The notes below the pieces were generated by a model. The model was not told the origin of the DNA, searched no databases, and saw only the letters and a program-made list of their open reading frames with translations. A program made the translations under genes and the position numbers. This document shows positions 1-11,949 of a stretch of 64,000 bases of DNA, one piece after another. The first letter of the stretch is position 1. Every line of letters starts with the position of its first letter. The stretch covers positions 62,259,254-62,323,253 of the forward strand of contig CM069590.1 of assembly GCA_035771175.1 (NCBI GenBank). The letters run 5' to 3'. The stretch comes from Paratinospora sagittata. Lineage: Eukaryota > Streptophyta > Magnoliopsida > Ranunculales > Menispermaceae.

Positions 1-411
1 GTATTAGGTGGCTCCATGTTGATCTAAGAGACTCAAGTGTTTGAGTAAACTTTCCGAGTGTTCTCTAGAGTCTCTCGATTAGTCTATAAAATTAAACCTA
101 GCAAAAGAGGTTATGTGGACAATGAAGCTTGAATCCAAGACTTAAGGGATAAAAGTGAAATGGAAACACAACAACCATGAGAGGTTTTATATATAAACCC
201 TTTGAGCCTAAAAGCTATAATAGTCTCAAAAAGTTTTGATTATTTGATAGAAGTGAAAAAGACACCCAAAAAACAAACAATGAAACAGAGCCCATAAACC
301 CAAAACCCCAAAATCATACCATGAAGATGAACAGTGAAATTGTTTCAACAACATCAGGAACCAGAAAACATAATGAAGAAGAACTAATTAGAGGGAGCGA
401 GAGCGAATTAC

Positions 412-527
412 GCTAATCGAAGCATAATTGGAGCACATTGCTTGCTGGAAATAAGAGCACGGAGATCTCGACGAGCCCTTTCAATTTCCTTGAGGTATTC
501 AGCATTGACTACGGGTGCTGCTGCCAT
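412..527 (-). CDS. APX3: Ascorbate peroxidase, peroxisomal type: first coding exon only
   Basis: Reading leftward from the ATG at 527, the exon encodes 38 residues beginning [20 protein letters not shown] and ending CAPIMLRLA. This is the conserved N-terminus of plant class I haem peroxidases of the peroxisomal APX3/APX5 group, which reduce hydrogen peroxide with ascorbate. The frame meets a stop right after LRLA, but a GTAATT donor at 411-406 lies inside the Ala codon. Family members continue there with Trp-His (the distal His region), so this is a phase-2 exon end rather than a truncation. Positions 1-411 then read as intron 1, and the haem-binding and C-terminal membrane-anchor exons lie left of the window. 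The gene is divergent from the UBA2 gene, with 1178 bp between the two ATGs. The family call is strong; the assignment to APX3 rather than another peroxisomal paralogue is inferred from the N-terminus. Confidence 0.72.
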
Positions 528-1705
528 TGGAGATGAAATTGCCAGAAATATTCAGAAACAGAGGATGGAAATGACGAAAACAAAGATGAGTTCATGCTGA
601 TATATACTACAACAAATTCAGAGAGCTACAGAGAAGAATCAGAGAAAAGAGATGGAAGGGAAGGAATTTGGTTTGTCAAGGGGAAAGTAAAGCATTACTT
701 CGATACGAAGAAAGATTGATGGAAGAAACATCAGACATTCTCTGCTTTTTGGTGAAGTGCTAGCAAATTGAAACTTCACATTCTCGCGCTATTCTCGGCT
801 TTTGGAACAAGTTAATTCAATAACTAAAAACTGTCATTCTTTTTAATTTTTGGCCCACGACGCCCCCACCCGGGTCCCGCGGAAACTGCAAACGGGGTTG
901 GGCCTTCCCTTCGTGGACAGATGAGTATCCTCCCGTCCTCCTTTTTACGGGACGAAAAATTATTTTAGAGTCAAAAATTATAAAAGTTATCACACATCTT
1001 TTTTTTTAAATAAACAGATGAGTATAAGTATAAAATCAAATTTAAAAGTGCTTACAAACTTTTTCCTATTTGTGTTACTAGTAAAAAATTTTGAGATTTT
1101 AACATTTAATTTCTCAAATAAACATATTAAAAACATTAGTATGCATTGCACATAATTTTGTATTTATTAATTAAAATAGGTGAAATATTTTATAAGAAAA
1201 GATTATATATTTTATTTTTTAATATACATAAAAAGACAAATTTGTCTCAAATAATTAAAAATATGAATAAGAGTGAATTTTTAGTCAGAGATTTTATGGA
1301 CAAAATAAAAAAAATGAATTGAATAAGTTCAAAATGTAGAAGACATGTATTTGAAAATAGAAATTAATTTAAATATAAAATCATTATGCTATCCTTTTAA
1401 TATTAAAAAATATTTTTTTACATTAAAAAAATAAATTTTTAAAGAACAATTTTGGAACTTGATAAAAATGTTTTCATTATAAAATCAAATTCAAAAACTT
1501 GACAAAATTGACTCAAAGACTTCACACAAAACAAACTTTACTCGCATGCAATGCGCGTGCCTGTTGGTTTGAAGAACCAAACTCAAAAAAGACCAAAATG
1601 CCCCGAAAAAGCTACATATTATCGACTGCAACAAAATCCTAAAACTCTGCTCACAGAGAGAACTGGAACCCTAAAGCTGCAATTGAAGCTCCCTCTGCTC
1701 TTCTC
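528..1705. promoter_or_regulatory. Divergent promoter and 5' UTR region between the APX3-like and UBA2-like genes
   Basis: No coding feature is visible. About 528-830 is probably APX3-like 5' UTR and core promoter. 960-1500 is very AT-rich. A short GC-rich patch around 850-950 separates them. A telo-box-like AACCCTAAA sits at 1677-1685, just 20 bp before the UBA2 ATG, so it is probably in that gene's 5' UTR. Confidence 0.4.
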
Positions 1706-3091
1706 ATGGCGAAGAAGAGAAAGCCCGCTCCACAGAAAGAAGAGTCTTCTTCCGAAGAAGAAGAAGAACAGAGAACGGAGGGTGAAAATGAAGAAGAAGA
1801 AGAAGAAGAAGACGACGATGTAGAAGAGGAAGACGACGACGAAGAAGAAGAAGACGAAGACGAAGACGATGAAGACGAAGAGGAAGAAGAAGAAGAAGAC
1901 GAAGAGGAAGAAGAAGAGGAAGAGGAGGAAGACGAAGACGAGGAAGACGAAGAGGACGAAGAGAAGAAAAAGGAGCAGAACGAGAGCTCCAAGCGCGAAT
2001 CCATAAGGAAGCTTCTGGAACCTTTCGGAAAAGATCAGCTCATCGAGATTCTCAAAGAAGCTGCTCAAAAGAACCACTCGATCATCGATCGGATAAGCCA
2101 GGCGGCGGAATCCGATCCGGTTCACCGGAAAATCTTCATCCACGGTCTCGGTTGGGACGCTACAAGTGAAATCATACTCAATGTCTTCAAGCAGTACGGC
2201 CAGATCGAGGATTGCAACGTCGTCACTGACAAGATCACCGGTAAATCCAAAGGCTACGGTTTCGTTCTATTCAAGACTCGCGATGGAGCTCGCAAGGCTC
2301 TGGTGCAGCCGCAGAAGAAGATCGGAAACCGGATGACGGCGTGCCAGCTGGCTTCCTTCGGGCCGGTTTCCGACGCCACAGGCCGCAAGATCTACGTCGC
2401 TAACGTCGCGCCGCACGTAAATCCGGAGAAGCTCCGGGCGTTCTTCGCGACGTTTGGGGAGATTGAGGAAGGGCCGTTAGGTTACGATCGCATTACGGGG
2501 AAACTTAAGGGATTTGCTATATTCATTTACAAGACGACGGAAGGGTGTAAGAAGGCTTTGGAAGAGCCAATAAAGCTGTTCGAAGGATGCAAATTGCAAT
2601 GCCAGAGAGCGATGGAGGGGGGTAAATCGCAAAAGAATCAGATCGGAGAGCCTGTTATGGGGTCATCGGCTGTGGCTGCGGTAGGGCTGCAACCGAATGA
2701 TCTGGCACTTACTTACGCAATGGGATTGAATCCGGGAATGGTGTGCCAAAATCTGAATCCTGGATTGGCCGCGAATTTGGTCGGTCAGAATGCAGGGATT
2801 GGGGTCCTGAATCCTGCGGCATTGGCGGCTAATTCAGTGTCTCCTTCGGTGAATAGGAATGGGACAGTGTCTTCTTTGGGATTGCGAGCTGCTGCTTATG
2901 GTGGGCAATTGGGGATTAATAGTATTAGTCCTAATGTAATTGGTAGTTATGGTTCTCAGGCCGCATTGCAAGGGTTGGGTGCTTATCAGAGTGCCTATCT
3001 TGGTGGTCAGGCTTCTGCAACAGCATTAGCAAGGTCTCAATCTGGTGTTGGATCGATGGGCAGCTTGCCATCGTCTTACCTTGAACGCTAG
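1706..3091 (+). CDS. UBA2A: UBP1-associated protein 2 (UBA2)-type RNA-binding protein, two RRMs
   Basis: A single coding exon of 461 residues. Residues 14-90 form an almost pure Glu/Asp run. Two RNA recognition motifs follow: RRM1 at about 142-218 (RNP2 IFIHGL, RNP1 SKGYGFVLF) and RRM2 at about 228-301 (RNP2 IYVANV, RNP1 KLKGFAIFIY). The rest is a Gly/Ala/Asn/Ser-rich low-complexity tail. The order acidic N-terminus, LLEPF-KDQL helix, two RRMs and Gly-rich tail matches plant UBA2 proteins. These are nuclear RNA binders that partner UBP1 and act in mRNA stability and in wounding, ABA and senescence responses. The start chosen is MAKKRK, the usual UBA2 opening. GTAAGG follows the TAG stop immediately, suggesting an intron in the 3' UTR. 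The choice among 2A, 2B and 2C paralogues is uncertain. Confidence 0.88.
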   Translation: MAKKRKPAPQKEESSSEEEEEQRTEGENEEEEEEEDDDVEEEDDDEEEEDEDEDDEDEEEEEEEDEEEEEEEEEEDEDEEDEEDEEKKKEQNESSKRESIRKLLEPFGKDQLIEILKEAAQKNHSIIDRISQAAESDPVHRKIFIHGLGWDATSEIILNVFKQYGQIEDCNVVTDKITGKSKGYGFVLFKTRDGARKALVQPQKKIGNRMTACQLASFGPVSDATGRKIYVANVAPHVNPEKLRAFFATFGEIEEGPLGYDRITGKLKGFAIFIYKTTEGCKKALEEPIKLFEGCKLQCQRAMEGGKSQKNQIGEPVMGSSAVAAVGLQPNDLALTYAMGLNPGMVCQNLNPGLAANLVGQNAGIGVLNPAALAANSVSPSVNRNGTVSSLGLRAAAYGGQLGINSISPNVIGSYGSQAALQGLGAYQSAYLGGQASATALARSQSGVGSMGSLPSSYLER

Positions 3092-4500
3092 GTAAGGCAT
3101 CTGCCTGAACTATTTGGTTTCAATGTTGAGCTAGTCATTGAATTTCATCTAGTATTCTTGAAGTTTCTTCTAGATGTAATTTAGCTCACCCTGTTTTAAA
3201 TTGCAAATACGAATCAGTTGGTTCTACATCTTCTCAGTATTCTAAATGTCTGTGCTTTGAATCTTTGGCTTCTATATAACACATAGTATGCATGCATTAA
3301 CTATTGGTCTGGGTTTTATTAGTAACAAGCAATAGTTGTTCATCAAATCTTTAAGCGTTTTATTGGCGAAGGGAGGCGTTCAGCACTGAAATTGATCAAA
3401 ACTAGTATCTGTTAGCCTGAAATTTTAATTAACATTTAAGTGAATTTGCACAAGTTTGGGGACTCCGGAAAGCAATGAATTTTTAAGGGGCTATTTTAAG
3501 TTTTATTTAAAGCAAAATGTTACATTTTTATACTTGCTTCTTTTTTTATGCTGAAACTAGTAAAGGTAATTATGCTTATGTCCAAGTCTAAGTCTTGGTA
3601 TATACAATATTAGGAGATTGATCGATGGTTAAGTTCATGGGATGAAGCCCTTTGACACTAAGGTTCTGAAACTACACCATTTTGTACATAGCCAAACACT
3701 GAGTGGCTCGACTCCACTTCGATTATACAGCAATGATGGCTCCATACTGGTGTTTTCCAATAGTTATGTATGCAGTTGGAGTTACTAATAAGTTTGGAGT
3801 GTAGAAGTCAATATTGGCTTGGGAGACTTGAAAATATCAACCTTTGCTTCTAGCTGTAGCGTACTGCCTAAAAGTGCCTTGATAGTTGATACCCTAAAGT
3901 AAGAGAAGGGGAAAAAGAAGCTACATTCTTTTTCTAGTTTTTACAAAGTATTTTCATTCTCTTTCATCAAATTTACAGTGAATCCCAGATATACCGCTAC
4001 CAGCTTCTTACTTGAGGAATCATATCCCAAAATTGCAAACCTTTCATCATTGGAAGGATGGAACCAACTCCCTTTCTGTATGGGTCCTTGTAACATTCTG
4101 TAGTTTTTCATTGTTAGGCTGTATGGGTCCTTGTAACATTCTGTAGTTTTTCATCGCTAGGCTGCAGATAAAATTAAACCCCTTTATTTGCAAGATTGAA
4201 GTTCAGTAAAAACCCCAAGTGGATGATATATCTTTAAAGCATATTAAAGGGATGATTGTACATTGTACCAAGTACCAAGTGTGTCAAAATGTAGAAACGA
4301 TATTAGTGACAACCTATAAGCAAGTCCTAAGTTTCAGCAAGATTAGCGGGCTATGGGAGGTGGTGTTTACGGTCAAGACCTCATCTACATTACCGTTGTG
4401 GTTTTATGCACTTGATTTTGACGTGGGTGTATTTGCATATGTTCTTCTTGTGATGGTAAACCTGTAGACATAATTGATATCTTTTACTGAGAATTGATTG
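3092..4500 (+). other. Probable 3' UTR and 3'-UTR intron of the UBA2-like gene
   Basis: The base after the stop codon begins GTAAGG, a strong donor, so much of this stretch may be an intron in the 3' UTR. No convincing coding potential was seen. The short open frame at 4219-4467 resembles no known protein. Confidence 0.4.
4078..4163 (+). repeat. Tandem duplication, 2 x 43 bp
   Basis: Two adjacent 43-bp copies (4078-4120 and 4121-4163) beginning GTATGGGTCCTTG, differing at only a couple of bases near the 3' end of the unit. They lie in the presumed 3' region of the UBA2-like gene. Confidence 0.85.
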
Positions 4501-5381
4501 AATTTTCTATCGTATTTACTTTTCGCGTTACATTTGTTACTCTTCTCATATTAATAGCACTATAAAGGTGGATAAGCTGTGAAAGCCTGACTGAGAGAAT
4601 TTAGTCATATTGAATTCATATTGTGAGATAATTCTGAAATAAGCTTCACTTCTAAAGGCAAATAAGTAAATTGAGAGTCATTAAACAAAGAGTAGGAATC
4701 GGAAGCTTACGGATTGAGAAGCTCTACTACTATAATCAAGCCCTTATTTGCCAGCATCATGCCACCTTGTGAAGAAAAATAAAAATACCATACAGTCAGT
4801 CATTCATACTTCACCTGCTGAAACAAATATTTTGATGATTTGAGAAAATAGCAATGTTATTTATGGCGATCGAAAAAGATTCTGGAATCTAACCAAGTGA
4901 TTTTTTGCTAAATAAATTTAATTAACTAGAGGAAGAACAGTTAGAAAACTCATACAAACTCAACCTCGGTGGCAACCCTCCCACAAAGCTCCTACAATTG
5001 TGAAGGAACACAAAGAGGAAAAATAATTTTAAGAGGACTGACTTGACTAGCCAACCAATAACATATTGATATTGTAATACCTTAGATTTTTTTTTTTGAA
5101 AAACATTGGGCAAGTGCCCAACGTTGGGGCATGGGAGATCCTTATAAAAAGGGTTTCCCTCCCTCTCATTTTTTCACAACTCTTTTTTCTCCTCTCCTCT
5201 CCTCTCCCCCTTGGGCATGCTCTCTCCCTTTCTCTCTCTTTTTCTCTTAAGACTCTCTCTTTTTTAAAGACTTTATTTTTGCGGCGTGGAGCTGTTACCC
5301 AACGAAGAACGCGAAATTAGTGTTCAACTTGAAGGTGAAAAACGAAACTTAGGTTTGCGTGGTTTATGTCTTTATATAAAG
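4501..5381. other. Intergenic DNA without recognisable genes
   Basis: There is no supported gene. Around 5140-5290 a TATA-like ATAAAAAG is followed by a long CT-rich tract (CTCTCC and CTCTCT runs). It resembles a plant transcription start or an LTR fragment, but nothing downstream confirms either. Confidence 0.3.
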
Positions 5382-5640
5382 GTTTTTTTTTTTTTTTTGT
5401 TGAAGAGAAACAAAAGTTTTATTGATGAAAGCATAATATAGCGGTAAACAATAATTATTAGAAGCACCTAGTGTGCTTCACCCCATTTGCCATGGAACAT
5501 GACTCCTTTACATCAAACACTCACCCGAGTTAAATAACCATTTTGCAATTGACATTTCTTTGCCCCAAGGAGATGTATAAACCCAAGTACTAGCCATTAA
5601 CTTAATACTATCCCAAACTAAGTCGCAATTTTTTTATAAA
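5382..5640 (-). mobile_element. 5'-truncated LINE-like 3' end with poly(A) tail
   Basis: The plus strand opens with about 17 T, read as a poly(A) tail on the minus strand. Upstream of it on that strand is AATAAAAC and a decayed frame with W-DSIKLMASTW and W-F-S-like residues, as in the C-terminal zf-RVT part of plant LINEs. The short length fits 5' truncation during target-primed reverse transcription. I did not find a clear target duplication. Confidence 0.4.
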
Positions 5641-7004
5641 GTTTTCATACATTATTATTATGTCTGATATTCACATTATTACACAAATGTCATTAGGTTT
5701 AGACTATATTTGTCTTACTCACATTTTGGTAAATGTAATTAAAAGGTCATATCATTACTCTGTTGGATTAGTAATTAATTTAACTGGCCAAACTAAGTAC
5801 TGTCCCCGGTAATTTTAAATAGTAAAAGGGAGGCAGCTTGTTGTTCCAGAAGATTTGGTGTATTAAGAGTGTCCATTGTGATCCATCTTTCATCCTGATG
5901 ACAGGTTTGGTTGGTTTTATTAAAAGTTGTCCACTTTGTGGATGTACGACTGGATTTTAATAATGTCTGTCTCATGGATTCAGTAGCGTACATGTGCAGT
6001 AGGTATTCATACCAGTGTAGAACATTGAGACTAGACCTAAACATACATTCATACATTATATTCATGCATAGAATATTAGTAGACAACATAATCATTTAGG
6101 GACGTAAGTCGCTCGTGGCCTCATGATTGATTATTGATGCGTAATTGTCCACTTGATTGAGTTAACCCGAGGCGATACATTTTTGCTGTAAACTTTATTG
6201 TGTGAGTCCAAAAGGAGATGTGTGAACTAGTTGTGCCATACTAATTGTTATATATTTCATTGGTAATGGACACACAACGTGATCCCAAGATGGTACCTGG
6301 CCACTACCTCCCTTACGAGACAGTGCGTTATGGGTGTACATTAATTGTGGTATTGCTATTGATGATATGTTGCGTTTATCTGATGATTATGATGATGATG
6401 TTCTCTTATAAATTATCATAATCTACGGAATATTTGTTTCACCCACTGGGCGATGGTTCATTCCATTGCTAACTATTTTAACTATTTTTCACGAGCCTGA
6501 AGAGGATATGGGCAGAGGTACATGGGCCCTAAGTTGATAACCCTGTGCGAGTAGTTAGGGTGATTTTGTTGGGACTGCATTATCTGTATTGGCAGTCTTT
6601 GGACTGCTTACATTTTGTACTCAAATATTATAATCAATGAAAAGAAAATATTTTGTCCTTATGTTATGTTTCTGACTGCATCGCACCTTGCTTGTGAGTG
6701 TTTCGTCAGTCTAGATGCGTTCGGATGGAGTGCGACAGATATTGTTAGTGACTTTGGTGTTAAAATTCATCAAGAAGCAGATATGTGCCTTTATAGGAGA
6801 TTATATCGATATTGAGCCAATAAATGCATTAAACCCAATTATGTTAGAATTAACCTTGTCAAAGACATCACAAGATCTTCAACGACCTGAGTTCTCATAT
6901 ATCGTATTAGAAGCCATTGTCCGTACAAGCTATATCAGTCCTATTTGATTTAACAAGAGAGAGAGAGAGAGCCCTAAAAATTGAAAAGGGCACCAAAAAG
7001 CATA
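5641..7004. other. Degenerate repeat-like intergenic DNA
   Basis: No intact coding sequence. Segments such as the one at 6440-6530 (CACCCACTGGGCGATGG, then GAGCCTGAAGAGG) look like decayed LTR-retrotransposon non-coding DNA, but no paired LTRs or polymerase motifs were found. A GA microsatellite lies near 6955-6970. Confidence 0.3.
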
Positions 7005-7500
7005 AAAATAAATAAATTAAATTAAATTAAATTAAAATAACCCATGAATCAAGAAGTGAAAAAGATTTCCAAAAAAAATAAAAATAAAACAGAGCCCATA
7101 AACCCAAAATCATACTGCCAATGCTAATGCAGAATGAAAATATAAATAATTATAATAAAATTATTATTATTATTATTTAAAGTAATTTATTATATTAAGA
7201 GATTGGTTGTTTATTTAAGTATGATTCTAGTTATTTATTTCTGTAAGATTTTAGTTTTTAAATTGTAATAAGATACAAATGAGATGTTTTATAAGACTTT
7301 TATAAATAATAGGTTTGAGATTAAAATTGATAGATTGAATAAAAATATTAAATTTTTTTTTCTTCTTCTTCATTTCCTTCTACTTTTCTTCTAATTTCTT
7401 ACTTATTTTTCTTTCTTTCTCTAGGAGCTACATCGAACAGTGAAATTGTTTCAACAACACATGGATCCACAAAAAAAACATAATGAAGAACAAAATGAAG
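7005..7500 (+). repeat. Duplicated fragment of the APX3-like intron 1, split by an insertion
   Basis: Sequence at about 7020-7112 (GAAGTGAAAAAGA, then ACAGAGCCCATAAACCCAAA) and 7438-7495 (AACAGTGAAATTGTTTCAAC, then ACATAATGAAGAA) matches 254-390 at the left edge of the window, in the same orientation. The two matching pieces are adjacent at the source but separated here by about 325 bp of AT-rich DNA that looks like an LTR remnant. This is a diverged partial duplicate without an exon. Confidence 0.65.
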
Positions 7501-9289
7501 TTATTCATTACTGAAAAAAAAATCCAATTCTCAGATGTCTCGTAAATCGGTGAAGCAAAATAACAATAATACTAATAAATTAATTAATTAATTAATTAAA
7601 ATTTTATGAATATTATCTATCGAGTGGTCCAGAGTATTTCGATCACTATCTCCGCCGTTCATGTTCCTACTGAGGCGCACTTCCCCATAAAAGCTACCGC
7701 ATTTTCGCTTCCCAAAAACATACTGATAATTACTACTGTTTCAAGTTACTCAAATGCCCCTGACCTTTTTATTCATTTCCAACTAAGGCTTTTCCGGCTT
7801 TTCGAGCTATATAATTAGCTATTGACCGAATAACCCCCTCTTGTTGCCTACCAAGGCCAGGCTGTGTGATGTCTTTTTGCAGCATTGTAATTTGTCCACT
7901 AAATTTGTTTGCCCTGGCCACGTTGCTAACACAAAGTTCTTTAGATTTCCTACTTTAAACAATTAGATATATTGAAGATCCACCCCTCCTTTCATCTTAA
8001 AAAAATAAAAACAATTCTACTTACCTCCTTGGACCATTGAAAAATGGGCAATTGATATTAAATAATTTTACATTTTTATTTTCCGATTTAAAAATTGACA
8101 AAAATTGAAAATTTAATTAATAAACATAATGATAAAAAGTATATAATATTTATGATTGAAATTGGAAAAATAAACTCAATTGGGGTTTTAATTTTATCAT
8201 AGAACTAATTTTTTAATATATACAGCTCTAAAATGATTAAAAGGACTCAGATGCATGAATATGCTAATTAAGTATTACATTTGAATCCTTTCGTTGTTAA
8301 TCATAATGAATTTATAAGTTATATATCAAAGAATTGAAGTATTATTATTATAGATTAATGTATTTTTTTAAGTTAATTTGTGTAAAGAAAAACTTTTCCT
8401 AATTTTGCAAGAAAAAAAAGTTATTTCTTAAGTTTTAATAAAAAAAAATTAAATGAATTAACCTAACGCATATTAAATGTTCGGAGCAGAAATAACAAAA
8501 TATTCTTTTTGTTGTTAAAGCAAATCAGTAACATGAAAAAGATGTATAAATCACAAAAATAATTCAGGATCTGCCCTTCCTCTCATGAAAAGATGAAAAG
8601 AAACCCAAAACAAAGATTCCTTTTTTCATTTATTATTATTTATTGAAGTGATGAATGTACTTCTACTTAGGTTTTGAATTAAATATGCCTTATTTTGTTC
8701 AGGAAAGCAAACATAAAAAACATGTAATTAAGTTAATCTAAACACAGTGTGGATTGCTAGGGCATTCTGGTCAGTGGAACGCCGGATTTCAAATAAAGAA
8801 ACGCCATGCACTCTGCCCAAACAAGCCACTGTTCTTCTGCAGTATCTCTCCTCCCTCCTTTGCTCCGTCCTTGCCAAATCCATTTTCAGAAACGGAAGAT
8901 AACAATACAAACCCATTTTAGTAAAATCTCTCAAGAACCTAATTAGCTTTCAAATGCAACAACTCTTGAAAGTGTTAGTAACAAAAGAAGAAGAGAAACA
9001 AGAGACCCAGAACAATCTTCTGATGATGAACTTAGAAACCAATGCTAGTGGAATCTGCTGAGGGAACTAGCAAGAAGAAAAAGGAAGAAGAAGAAGAAGA
9101 AGAAGATAAGCCCAACATTTTGGTGAAGTTTTTCGAGAGCAGGAAAGCAAAGGAGCACTTTTTCTGAGAATAACAAGAGATACCCAGTTGGAATTTGATT
9201 GAAAAAAAAAAAAAACTCCTAAAATCAACACTCAAAAGAACCATTTTTTGTTTAGAAGATCAGAAACAGTAACAAAAAAGAAAAAAAAA
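7501..9289. other. AT-rich intergenic DNA and 5' UTR of the DUF630/DUF632 gene
   Basis: 7501-8640 is AT-rich with an (ATTA)n run near 7575-7600 and no supported gene. About 8930-9289 is A-rich and GAAGAA-rich and leads directly into the start codon at 9290, so it is probably 5' UTR. Confidence 0.35.
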
Positions 9290-11949
9290 ATGGGTGTTTG
9301 GTATTCAAGAGTAGAGAAAGAAGAGATGGTGTCACGTTGCAAGGCAAGAAGAAGATACATGAAGCAGTTTGTAAAAGCAAGACAAGCCTTTTCAGCTTCA
9401 TACCCAGCTTATCTTCGATCTCTCCGAGGCACAGGTTCTGCTCTTCTTCAGTTCGCCACAGGTGAAGCCAATCTCCATCACCACCATCAACACCAACACT
9501 ACCAGCGTTTTCAACACCACCATCTTCCTCCACTTGTTCCATCTCCGCCGCTACCACCACCCACTCCGGCGCCGGCGACGGCGTCGGTGCCACCTATGAG
9601 CCCAAGCTCCGACACCTGGACATCTGTGACTGCCTCATCTCTGCCTCCTCCGCCGCCGCCGCCGCCGTCAAGTTGGGATTTTTGGGACCCATTTGCTCCA
9701 TCTTCACCAAGATCTGTTGCTGAAGAAGAAGAAGAAGAATGGGAAGCAGCCACGATCACCACCACCACAGAAGCTGCAACCACCACTATTGTTGCTGCTA
9801 GTATGGCGGCGCCGCCTTCTGTTGTTAGTGGGTGTTCTAAGGATACTTCAACAGAGCTTGCTATGGTGGTTTCTAGAAATTCTAAGGATCTTGTTGAGAT
9901 TATTAAGGAACTTGATGATTATTTCCTGAAAGCAGCTGATTCTGGCGGGCTTATTTCATTGCTGTTAGACTCATCCAGTTCTAGTCTATCTTTTCAGAGT
10001 AGTAAGTACAAGTACTTGGGTTTCTGAATTTCATTTTAATATTATTATTTTTTAATGTATGTGTTTATGGATTTGGTTTGTGTTTTTGCGTAATTTGATT
10101 TAATTGGTGTCTCTGTTTTTTTTTTTTGTTTTTTTTTATTTTTTTATCAGATGAGGTGTATAACTGTGGAAGGAGCTTGAGTTCATTATCATGGACATCA
10201 TGGGGATCTAACATGAAATCAAGTGGTTTTGGGAGGATGGATGATGTGGTAATTGGGAGCAATGTGGCTAATACCAGCCATTGTTCTACTGTGGAGAAGC
10301 TTTATGCTTGGGAAAAGAAAATGTATGATGAGGTCAAGGTACACAACTTTAGAAATTGAACTATTAAAAAGACCAATGCATATACACCCTTTATTCATTG
10401 ATCTTTTTCTTCTTCTTTTTTTCATGTCTCTTTTTGGTGTTAGAATGCTGGAAATATTAAAATAGAGCATGAGAAGAGGGTGGCTCAACTGAGGAAGCAA
10501 GAAGCAAAGGGGGCTGATTATATGAAGACTGAGAAGAGCAAGAAAGAGATTGAGAGGTTAGAGTCATTAATGGTGGTGGCTTCTCAGGCTATGCAGACTA
10601 CTTCTGCTGAAATCATCAGGTTGAGAGAGACGGAATTGTATCCACAGCTTCTTGAGCTAGTCAAAGGGTAAGTGACTTTGAATTTTTATTCTGGTTGTCC
10701 TTTTGCCCTTTTTTTTTTTTTTGGCTTTTTAGTTGTGGATGATGCTGACTTTTTCCTTTAAACTTCAAAGCTCAAGCAAGAATACCGTGCTTTCTGTAGC
10801 ACAAAATTGCAAACATTAACAGAAACACTATCAATATCATAGCTTTTGGGGTGGTAAAAAAGAAATGGCTTCTCTGTTTGGAACTTGCATTGACTACTTG
10901 GACTCTCTGGGTTTCTTCTTATTTATAGTCATATAATTGCCTTTGTTTCACTTGCTTATATGATGATATAAACAAGTATTTTTGGTGCTGATTGTTTAGA
11001 AGAAGTCAAGAGAACAACTGGTGAATGATCTCTATTATATGACATTCCACTACATATTTTACTAACCTCAAGCTCTTTCTTCAGTAATTCCTGCAAGTTT
11101 AGTGTTTTCATCGATGTTTTTATACAATTCAATTTAATTGAGAACTATCTTGCCCCCCTGTTCAGCATGACGAGCATGTGGAGAAGCATGTACGAGTGCC
11201 ACCAAGTCCAGACGCATATAGTTCAGCAGCTTAAGTTTCTTAGCACAATCCCAGCAACTGAGCCCACTTCTGAGATCCACAGGCAATCTACTCTCCAACT
11301 TGAGCTTGAGGTCCAACAGTGGCATCTAGCATTCTGTAACCTTGTGGAGGCACAGCAAGACTACATTCGATCCTTAACTGGGTGGCTTCGCCTCAGTCTA
11401 TTCCAATTCAATGGCAACGCTCTAACCAAAACAGGACAGAACTCCGCAATATACTCGCTCTGTGAAGAATGGCAGTTGGCAGTTGATAGAATACCAGACA
11501 AAGTAGCTTCTGAGGGAATCAAGACATTCTTAGCAGTAATCCATGCCATTGTGGTTCAACAGGAAGAAGAGAAGAAACAAAAGAAGAAATCAGAGGCTGT
11601 GTTTAAGGAACTGGAGAAGAAGATGTCGCAGCTTCAATCATTAGAGAGCAAGTATGGTCCATATGGAATGCACGAAGGTTCTGGGTCCAGGAAGAATCGT
11701 GACTCAGTTGGAGAGAAACAAGCAAAAGTTGAATCTCTGAGACACAAAGCGGAGGAGGAAAAGATGAAATATGAGAAGTCTGTTAGTGTTACAAGGGCCA
11801 TGACTTTGAACAATTTGCAAATGGGGTTTCCCAACTTGTTCCAGGCAATGACCGGTTTCTCTAATGTGTGCATGCGTGGATTCGAGTCTGTATTTAACCA
11901 GGCTAAGAACAATGATCAAGATCTTGACTTGAAGAGGTTGCTAACTTGA
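9290..11949 (+). CDS. DUF630/DUF632 domain protein (NRG2/REL2/APSR1-like family)
   Basis: Four exons join in frame: 9290-10001, 10151-10338, 10444-10667 and 11166-11949. All introns are GT-AG and the product is 635 residues. The N-terminus (MGVWYSRVEKEEMVSRCKAR) is the DUF630 signature. A Pro-rich and His-rich linker follows (about residues 60-150). The long DUF632 region starts at STVEKLYAWEKKMYDEVK in exon 2 and runs to the end, with coiled-coil-forming Glu/Lys-rich segments at about 510-580. Relatives act in nitrate regulation (NRG2), leaf shape (REL2) and phosphate-starvation root growth (APSR1), at the plasma membrane or in the nucleus. The start at 9290 was chosen because family members begin MG-W; an upstream in-frame ATG at 9248 adds only a Lys-rich stub. 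Residue 3 is Val where many relatives have Cys. Confidence 0.88.

Noticed and set aside
1619..2143. Minus-strand frames of poly-Ser and poly-Phe/Leu
   Set aside because: They are shadows of the acidic purine tract in the UBA2-like coding region.
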